Part shown: in pieces, positions 58,697 to 64,000 of the stretch
How positions within the stretch are numbered: the first letter of the stretch is position 1
Layout of the letters: each line of letters starts with the position of its first letter
Assembly: GCA_048500255.1 (NCBI GenBank)
Contig: JASNYH010000002.1
Location: 310,001-374,000 of the forward strand
DNA: 64,000 nt
DNA from: JAMHWF01 sp048500255
GTDB lineage: Bacteria > Pseudomonadota > Gammaproteobacteria > Burkholderiales > Burkholderiaceae_C
Direction: 5' to 3'
Program-made: the position numbers and the translations under genes
Notes under the pieces: model-generated
Seen by the model: the letters and a program-made list of their open reading frames with translations, nothing else
Databases searched by the model: none
Told to the model about the DNA's origin: nothing

Positions 58697-59475
58697 CGGC
58701 GCTGGCTGCCGACGCGGCGGCGGCGGCCGACGCTGCCGCCGTCCCCGTCTCGCAGACGGTGCGCGCGCAGCTGCGCTTGCGCGAGCTGATCCTCGGCGGC
58801 GAGCTCAAGGCCGGCGCGCGCATTGCCGAGCTCGCGCTCGTCGAGCGGCTGGGGGCGTCGCGAACGCCGGTGCGCATGGCGCTGGTCAAGCTCGCCGAGG
58901 AGGGGCTGCTCGAGGCGCTGCCCGCCGGCGGCTATGCCGTCAAGGATTTTTCCGAGACCGACATTCACGACGCCATCGAGCTGCGCGGCACGCTCGAAGG
59001 GCTGGCCGCGCGGCTGGCCGCCGAGCGCGGCGTGAGCCCGGTGCTGCTGGCCGAGGCCGACGCCTGCCTCGAGCGCATCGACGCGGCGCTCGCCGCGCCC
59101 GAGCTGAGCGACGACACCTTCGCCGTCTACGTGCAGCAGAACAAGCGCTGGCACGAGCTGCTCGCCGAGATGGCGGGCAGCCCGCTCGTCGCGCGCCAGG
59201 TCGAGCGCGCCGTCACGCTGCCGTTCGCGTCGCCCAACGGCTTCGTGATGGCGCAGTCGGTCGGCCCGCGCGCGCGCGACGTCCTGCTCATCGCGCAGGA
59301 GCAGCACCGCGCCGTGCTCGACGCGATCCGCCAGCGCGAGGGTGCGCGCGCCGAGAGCCTGATGCGCGAGCACGCGCGCATCGCGCGCCACAACCTGCAG
59401 CAGGCGCTGCGCGACCACAAGTCGCTGACGCTGGTGCCCGGCGCCAGTTTGATCCGCCGCCGCGCGTCGCGCTGA
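58693..59475 (+). CDS. GntR/FadR-type regulator, VanR-like by context
   Basis: The 260-residue protein has a GntR winged helix (about 20-85: LRELILGGELKAGARIAELALVERLGASRTPVRMALVKLAEEGLLE) and a helical FCD ligand domain (about 95-230: AIELRGTLEGLAARLAAERG). Being sandwiched between vanA and vanB, it is the likely repressor of the vanillate operon, responding to vanillate. The ATG at 58693 overlaps the vanA stop. Its candidate sites are the palindromes at 57534 and 57609. Confidence 0.87.
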   Translation: MTALAADAAAAADAAAVPVSQTVRAQLRLRELILGGELKAGARIAELALVERLGASRTPVRMALVKLAEEGLLEALPAGGYAVKDFSETDIHDAIELRGTLEGLAARLAAERGVSPVLLAEADACLERIDAALAAPELSDDTFAVYVQQNKRWHELLAEMAGSPLVARQVERAVTLPFASPNGFVMAQSVGPRARDVLLIAQEQHRAVLDAIRQREGARAESLMREHARIARHNLQQALRDHKSLTLVPGASLIRRRASR

Positions 59476-59508
59476 GCGCCGCTGCTTCGTCCGAACCCCC
59501 CTCCCGAC

Positions 59509-60486
59509 ATGCGACACAACGACCAGTGGCACCCGGCGACGGTGCGAGCCCACCGCGACCTCACGCCGACGGTGCGCGAGTTCGAGCTGCGCCCCGAGGG
59601 CGGCGTCGTGCCGTGGAGCGCCGGCAGCCACCTCGACGTGCAGGTGACGATCGATGGCCGGCTCGAGAAGCGCTCCTATTCGCTGATCGGCCTGCCCGAC
59701 GCCGAGGTCTACCGCATCGCCGTCAAGCGCGCCGATCCGGGCCGCGGCGGCTCGCGCTGGATGTGGTCGCTCGAGACGGGCGACGAGCTGCGCATCGGCG
59801 AGCCCAACAACCACTTCGAGCTGGCGCTCGGCGCGCCGCAGTACCTGCTCGTGGCCGGCGGCATCGGCATCACGCCGCTGGTCGGCATGGCGGCGACGCT
59901 GGCCGAGCGCGGCGCCGACCTGCGTCTGCTTTACGCCGCGCGCAGCGATGCCGAATTCGCCTACGGTGATCGGCTCCAGGCATCGCTGGGCGCGCGGCTC
60001 GAGCGCTTCGCCGACGACGCAGCACAGCGCATCGACCTCGACGCCGAGATCGCGCGCCTGCATCCGCAGGGCCAGCTGCTGGTGTGCGGGCCGATCCCGC
60101 TGCTCGACGCCGCCCGGGCGGCGTGGGCGCGCGCCGGCCGAGCGCCTGCGCTGCTGCGCTTCGAGACCTTCGGCAACAGCGGCGCGCATGCCGCCGAGGC
60201 GTTCTGGGTCAAGCTGCCGCGCCACGGCGTCGAGCTCGAGGTGCCGGCCGACCGCAGCCTGCTCGACGTGCTCGAGGCCGCCGGCATCGAGACGCTGCAC
60301 GACTGCCGGCGCGGCGAATGCGGGTTGTGCGCAATGGACATCGTGTCGGCCGTCGGTACGATCGACCACCGCGACGTGTTCTTCAGCGCCGACGAGAAGC
60401 GACAGAACCGGCGCCTGTGCGCCTGCGTCTCGCGCGTCGTCGGCGGCGGGCTGGTGCTGGATTCGTCGTACCGGCCCGACGCCTGA
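59509..60486 (+). CDS. vanB: Vanillate O-demethylase reductase subunit
   Basis: The 325-residue protein is a class IA-type oxygenase reductase: FMN/flavin-binding KRSYSLIGLPD, NAD-binding LLVAGGIGITPLVGMA and CGPIPLLDAA, and a C-terminal plant-type ferredoxin domain with HDCRRGECGLCAMDI and a distal Cys in RRLCACVS (2Fe-2S ligands). It passes electrons from NADH to VanA. It is separated from vanA by the regulator gene rather than adjacent. Confidence 0.92.
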   Translation: MRHNDQWHPATVRAHRDLTPTVREFELRPEGGVVPWSAGSHLDVQVTIDGRLEKRSYSLIGLPDAEVYRIAVKRADPGRGGSRWMWSLETGDELRIGEPNNHFELALGAPQYLLVAGGIGITPLVGMAATLAERGADLRLLYAARSDAEFAYGDRLQASLGARLERFADDAAQRIDLDAEIARLHPQGQLLVCGPIPLLDAARAAWARAGRAPALLRFETFGNSGAHAAEAFWVKLPRHGVELEVPADRSLLDVLEAAGIETLHDCRRGECGLCAMDIVSAVGTIDHRDVFFSADEKRQNRRLCACVSRVVGGGLVLDSSYRPDA

Positions 60487-60535
60487 CGCACCGGCCGCAT
60501 CCCTTCACGACCGCAGTACAACGATCGAGGATTCC

Positions 60536-61720
60536 ATGAGCAAACGCCACACCCTGAAGACCCTCGCCGCCGCCGCGGCGCTCGCGCTGGCCGGCATCGC
60601 GCCGCAGGCCGTTGCGCAGGAGTCGCTGAAGATCGGCCTGATCCTGCCGATGACGGGGCCGTTCGCGTCGACCGGCCGCCAGATCGACGCGGCGGTCAAG
60701 CTCTATCTCGCGCGCCACGGCGACAAGGTCGCCGGCAAGAAGGTCGAGGTGATCCTCAAGGACGACGGCGGCGTCGCCGACCAGACGCGGCGCATCGCGC
60801 AGGAACTCGTCGTCAACGACAAGGTCGTCGCGCTGGCCGGCTTCGGCCTCACGCCGCTGGCCTTCGCCACGGCGCCGATCGCCACGCAGAGCAAGACGCC
60901 GATGGTCGTGATGGCGGCGGCCACGTCGGTGATCCCCGAGCGCTCGCCGTTCATCGTGCGCAGCGGCTTCACGATCCCGCAGATCACGACGCCGATCGCC
61001 GACTGGGCGGCCAAGAACGGCATCAAGAACGTCGTCACGCTGGTGTCGGACTACGGCCCGGGCCAGGACGCCGAGAAGTGGTTCAAGAGCCAGTTCCTGC
61101 TCAACGGCGGCAAGGTCACGGCCGAGCTGCGCGTGCCGATGGCCAACCCCGACTTCGCGCCCTTCCTGCAGCGCGTGCGCGACGCCAAGCCCGACGCGCT
61201 GTTCGTCTTCATGCCCTCGGGCGTGGGCGCCGCGTTCATGAAGCAGTTCGTCGAGCGCGGCCTCGACAAGGCCGGCATCAAACTGATCGGCACCGGCGAC
61301 GTGACGGACGACGACATCCTCAACGGCATGGGCGACGCAGCGCTCGGCGTCGTGACCTCGTTCCACTATTCGGCGGCGCATCCGTCGCCGATGAACAAGA
61401 AGTACGTCGCCGACATCGCCAAGGCCAACAACGGCCTGCGCGCCAACTTCCACGGCGTCGGCGGCTACGACGGCATGCGCGTCATCATCGAGGGCCTGAA
61501 GGCGACCAAGGGCCAGGGCGGCGAGGCGCTGCTCAACGCCATGAAGGGCCAGGTGTTCGAGAGCCCGCGCGGCCAGATCATGATCGATGCGCAGACGCGC
61601 GATGTCGTGCAGGACGTCTACATCCGCAAGGTCGAGCGCGTGCCGTCGATGAACAACGAACTGTGGAACGTCGAGATCGACGTCATCAAGAGCGTCAAGG
61701 ATCCGGCGAAGACGAAGTAA
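60536..61720 (+). CDS. ABC transporter substrate-binding protein (vanillate cluster)
   Basis: The 394-residue protein has a signal peptide (TLKTLAAAAALALAGIAPQAVAQ) and the leucine-binding-type fold: LKIGLILPMTGPFASTGRQ, VILKDDGGVADQTRRIAQELV, LVSDYGPGQDAEKWF. Placement 49 bases after vanB makes an aromatic acid such as vanillate or a related methoxybenzoate the likely ligand. It differs clearly from the first binding protein at 51092, so the two importers probably have separate ligands. Confidence 0.9.
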   Translation: MSKRHTLKTLAAAAALALAGIAPQAVAQESLKIGLILPMTGPFASTGRQIDAAVKLYLARHGDKVAGKKVEVILKDDGGVADQTRRIAQELVVNDKVVALAGFGLTPLAFATAPIATQSKTPMVVMAAATSVIPERSPFIVRSGFTIPQITTPIADWAAKNGIKNVVTLVSDYGPGQDAEKWFKSQFLLNGGKVTAELRVPMANPDFAPFLQRVRDAKPDALFVFMPSGVGAAFMKQFVERGLDKAGIKLIGTGDVTDDDILNGMGDAALGVVTSFHYSAAHPSPMNKKYVADIAKANNGLRANFHGVGGYDGMRVIIEGLKATKGQGGEALLNAMKGQVFESPRGQIMIDAQTRDVVQDVYIRKVERVPSMNNELWNVEIDVIKSVKDPAKTK

Positions 61721-61748
61721 CATCGCCGCGCCCGCACACCCCGCACGC

Positions 61749-61775
61749 AGCCCGGCCGCCCGCCGGGCTGTTTTT
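61749..61775 (+). terminator. Intercistronic hairpin after second binding protein
   Basis: AGCCCGGC (61749-61756) pairs with GCCGGGCT (61762-61769), loop of 5, followed by G and five T. It lies between the binding-protein and LivH genes, the same position as the hairpin at 52247-52276 in the other importer. Confidence 0.8.
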
Positions 61776-61789
61776 CGAGCCCCGGTTCC

Positions 61790-62650
61790 ATGCTGACCCT
61801 TTTGTTCGACGGCATCGCCTACGGCATGCTGCTGTTCGTGCTCGCCGTCGGGCTGGCCGTGACGTTGGGGCTGATGAACTTCATCAACCTGGCGCACGGC
61901 GCATTCGCGATGGCTGGCGGCTACATCACGGTGGTGCTGATGGAGCGCCTGGGCGTGCCCTTCCTGTGGTGCCTGCCGGCGGCCTTCGTGCTGACGGCCG
62001 CCGCCGGCGCGCTGCTCGAGCGCACGCTGTACCGGCCGATGTATGCCAAGCCGCACCTCGACCAGGTGCTGTTCTCGATCGGCCTCGTCTTCATTGCGGT
62101 CGCCGCGGTCGACTTCTTCCTCGGCGCGCGCCAGCAGATCATCCTGCTGCCTGCGTGGCTGCAGGGCCGCTTCGACCTGCCCTGGATCGACGTCGGCAAG
62201 TACCGGCTGTTCATCATCGTCGTGTGCGCCGTGCTGACGCTGGCGCTGCAGTGGATCCTCACGCGCACGCGCTTCGGCAGCCGGCTGCGCGCGTCGGTCG
62301 ACGATCCGCGCGTCGCCAGCGGCCTGGGGCTCAACGTCAACCGCATCTTCCTCGTCACCTTCGCCGTCGGCTCGGGGCTCGCCGGGCTGGGCGGCGCGAT
62401 GGGCGCCGAAGTGCTCGGGCTCGATCCGACGTTCCCGCTCAAGTTCATGATCTATTTCCTGATCGTCGTGTCGGTCGGCGGCACGACGACGATCACCGGC
62501 CCGCTGCTCGCCGCGCTGCTGCTGGGCATCGCCGACGTCGCCGGCAAGTACTACGTGCCCAAGCTGGGCGCCTTCATCGTCTACAGCCTGATGATCCTGA
62601 TCCTGGTATGGCGCCCGCAGGGCCTGTTCGCGCGGGCGGCGTCGCGATGA
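61790..62650 (+). CDS. LivH-type ABC permease (second importer)
   Basis: The 286-residue inner-membrane protein has the LivH pattern: LLFDGIAYGMLLFVLAVGLAVTLGLMNFINLAHGAFAMAGGY at the N-terminus, the ATPase-coupling loop TRFGSRLRASVDDPRVASGLGLN and GPLLAALLLGIADVAGKYYV. Length is normal for the family, in contrast to the longer LivH in the first importer. Its stop overlaps the LivM start (ATGA). Confidence 0.92.
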   Translation: MLTLLFDGIAYGMLLFVLAVGLAVTLGLMNFINLAHGAFAMAGGYITVVLMERLGVPFLWCLPAAFVLTAAAGALLERTLYRPMYAKPHLDQVLFSIGLVFIAVAAVDFFLGARQQIILLPAWLQGRFDLPWIDVGKYRLFIIVVCAVLTLALQWILTRTRFGSRLRASVDDPRVASGLGLNVNRIFLVTFAVGSGLAGLGGAMGAEVLGLDPTFPLKFMIYFLIVVSVGGTTTITGPLLAALLLGIADVAGKYYVPKLGAFIVYSLMILILVWRPQGLFARAASR

Positions 62651-63612
62651 AGGCCGCCGCATTCCTGCGCGCCGACGCGCGCTGGCGCTGGTGGGAATTC
62701 GCGCTCGCCGTGGCCGCCGTCGCGTCGTGGTTCCTGCTGCCGGCGCACACGCCGCTGCTGACCGAGATCGCCATCCTCGCGCTGTTCGCGATCTCGCTCG
62801 ACCTGGTGCTCGGCTATGCCGGCATCGTGTCGCTCGGCCACACCGCCTTCTTCGGCATCGGCGCCTACGGCGCGGCGCTGTTCGCCACGCACGTCATGCC
62901 CGATCCGCTCGTCGGGCTGGTGGTCGCGATCGCGGTGTCGACCGTCGCCGGCGCGTTGTCGAGCGTGCTGATCATGCGCGGCTCCGACCTGACGCGATTG
63001 ATGGTCACGCTCGGCGTCGCGTCGGTGCTGTTCGAACTGGCCAACAAGCTCGACCACATCACCGGCGGCGCCGACGGCCTGCAAGGCGCGCAGATGGCGC
63101 CGCTGTTCGGCTTCGAGTTCGACCTGCAGGGCCGCGTCGCCTACGCCTATTGCCTGGCGGTGCTGGCGCTGGGCGTGTTCGTCGCGCGGCGGCTCGTCAA
63201 GTCGCCGTTCGGCGTGTCGCTGCAAGCGCTGCGCGACAACCGGCTGCGCGCGGCGTCGATCGGGCTGGCCGTCAATGCGCGGCTGGCGGCGGTCTACACC
63301 GTCGCCGCGGGCCTGGCCGGCGCGGCGGGCGCGCTGTCGGCGCAGAAGACGGGCTTCGCCTTCGCGTCGCTCGACGTGCTGGCCTTCCACCAGAGCGCCG
63401 ACGTGATGCTGATGCTCGTGATCGGCGGCACCGGCTATCTCTATGGCGGCATCTTCGGCGCCGTCATCTTCAAGCTGCTGCAGGACCTGATCTCGGCCTG
63501 GACGCCGCAGTACTGGACCTTCTGGATCGGCCTGTTCCTGGTCGTGCTGATGCTCGTCGGTCGCGAGCGGCTGATCCGCCCGTGGACGTGGTGGCGCGGA
63601 GGTGCGAAGTGA
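62647..63612 (+). CDS. LivM-type ABC permease (second importer)
   Basis: The 321-residue permease shows the LivM hallmarks: LFAISLDLVLGYAGIVSLGHTAFFGIGAYGAALF and the coupling loop SPFGVSLQALRDNRLRAASIGL. It ends with GRERLIRPWTWWRGGAK and, unlike the first importer, is not fused to an ATPase. Its stop overlaps the GTG start of the next gene. Confidence 0.92.
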   Translation: MKAAAFLRADARWRWWEFALAVAAVASWFLLPAHTPLLTEIAILALFAISLDLVLGYAGIVSLGHTAFFGIGAYGAALFATHVMPDPLVGLVVAIAVSTVAGALSSVLIMRGSDLTRLMVTLGVASVLFELANKLDHITGGADGLQGAQMAPLFGFEFDLQGRVAYAYCLAVLALGVFVARRLVKSPFGVSLQALRDNRLRAASIGLAVNARLAAVYTVAAGLAGAAGALSAQKTGFAFASLDVLAFHQSADVMLMLVIGGTGYLYGGIFGAVIFKLLQDLISAWTPQYWTFWIGLFLVVLMLVGRERLIRPWTWWRGGAK

Positions 63613-64000
63613 GCGCCGTCGTGCTCGAGACGAAAGGCCTCGTCAAGCGCTTCGGCGGCGTGACGGCGACCGACGACGTGTCGCTGCGCGTCGAGCAGGG
63701 CGCGCGCCACGCGCTGATCGGTCCCAACGGCGCCGGCAAGACGACGCTGATCAACCTGCTGACCGGCGTGCTCGAGCCGACGGCCGGCAGCATCGCGCTG
63801 ATGGGCGAGGACATCACGCGCCTCGCGCAGCACAAGCGCGTCGCGCGCGGCCTGGTGCGCACCTTCCAGATCAACCAGCTGTTCGCCGAGCTTTCGCCGC
63901 TGCAGTCGATCGCGCTGACGGTGACGAACCAGCGCGGCGCGAGCGGCGGCTGGTGGCGCGCGCTCGGCCGCGACGCCGCGGTGGCCGAGGACTGCGACCG
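63609..64000 (+). CDS. LivG-type ABC ATPase, 3' truncated by window end
   Basis: The first 130 residues are present: VLETKGLVKRFGGVTATDDVSL, Walker A GPNGAGKTTLINLLTG, and the Q-loop region RGLVRTFQINQLFAELS. The signature and Walker B lie beyond the window. GTG start at 63609 inside the LivM stop (GTGA). A LivF gene is expected next. Confidence 0.9.
   Translation, partial: MSAVVLETKGLVKRFGGVTATDDVSLRVEQGARHALIGPNGAGKTTLINLLTGVLEPTAGSIALMGEDITRLAQHKRVARGLVRTFQINQLFAELSPLQSIALTVTNQRGASGGWWRALGRDAAVAEDCD

Overview
The window is a very GC-rich chromosomal stretch with strong G/C bias at third codon positions and densely packed genes, many sharing 1 to 4 bases at stop/start junctions (GTGA or ATGA). 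Gene content (Tex, MntP, NhaA, RlpA, PagL, CheB/CheR fusions, MarR/CoA-ligase and vanAB aromatic catabolism, several Liv-type ABC importers) fits a betaproteobacterium of the order Burkholderiales, probably the Rubrivivax/Leptothrix/Piscinibacter neighbourhood. That placement is inferred from gene content, not from a marker gene. I saw no rRNA, tRNA, CRISPR array, transposase or phage gene.

Layout. 1-10.8 kb: housekeeping and metabolic genes (YecA-like protein, methylmalonate-semialdehyde dehydrogenase, DUF3237 protein, PhoX phosphatase, Tex, tautomerase, a formyltransferase fused to two ACT domains, MntP, dienelactone hydrolase). A very strong intrinsic terminator at 1005-1040 has no protein gene feeding it and suggests a small RNA. 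10.8-13.8 kb: PspC/SHOCT protein and a complete AmmeMemoRadiSam pair (a Memo-AMMECR1 fusion followed by its radical SAM enzyme). 13.8-21.6 kb: DUF2520 protein, then a signalling block of CheB-CheR fusion, hybrid histidine kinase and stand-alone CheB. 21.6-31.6 kb: transport and envelope genes (EamA, PagL, redoxin, DsrC/TusE-like protein, NhaA, MFS, Wzi-like protein, acyl-CoA synthetase, sterol desaturase). 31.7-35.3 kb: SDR, and a methyltransferase-nitrilase pair divergent from an HxlR regulator with a candidate operator between them.

35.35-43.63 kb is the most unusual region: three co-directional minus-strand genes spaced 13 and 2 bases apart. In transcription order they are a 1877-residue protein with two alpha/beta-hydrolase domains, a CHAT (caspase-like) protease domain and a helical repeat tail; a TIR-transmembrane-TPR protein; and a stand-alone caspase-fold protease with an intact His/Cys dyad. 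This looks like a membrane-associated conflict or programmed-death module and is my main candidate for an undescribed system.

43.7-47.2 kb: RlpA, LysR regulator, NAD(P)H-binding protein, DsbA-like protein. 47.2-64 kb: lignin-derived aromatic catabolism. One block holds an amidohydrolase, a crotonase, a feruloyl/coumaroyl-CoA ligase, a Liv-type ABC importer (with a permease-ATPase fusion) and a MarR regulator, an arrangement like CouR-controlled coumarate loci. The next holds a MetE-like methyltransferase divergent from vanA-gntR-vanB and a second Liv-type importer that runs off the window end. Together they would import hydroxycinnamates, activate and shorten the side chain, and O-demethylate vanillate to protocatechuate. 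Repeated decamer palindromes between the MetE-like gene and vanA are candidate operators for the GntR (VanR-like) protein, and both importer operons carry an intrinsic-terminator hairpin between the binding-protein gene and the permease genes.

A short intergenic repeat family (three copies, about 57-63 bp) occupies three of the convergent gene junctions in the first 14 kb.
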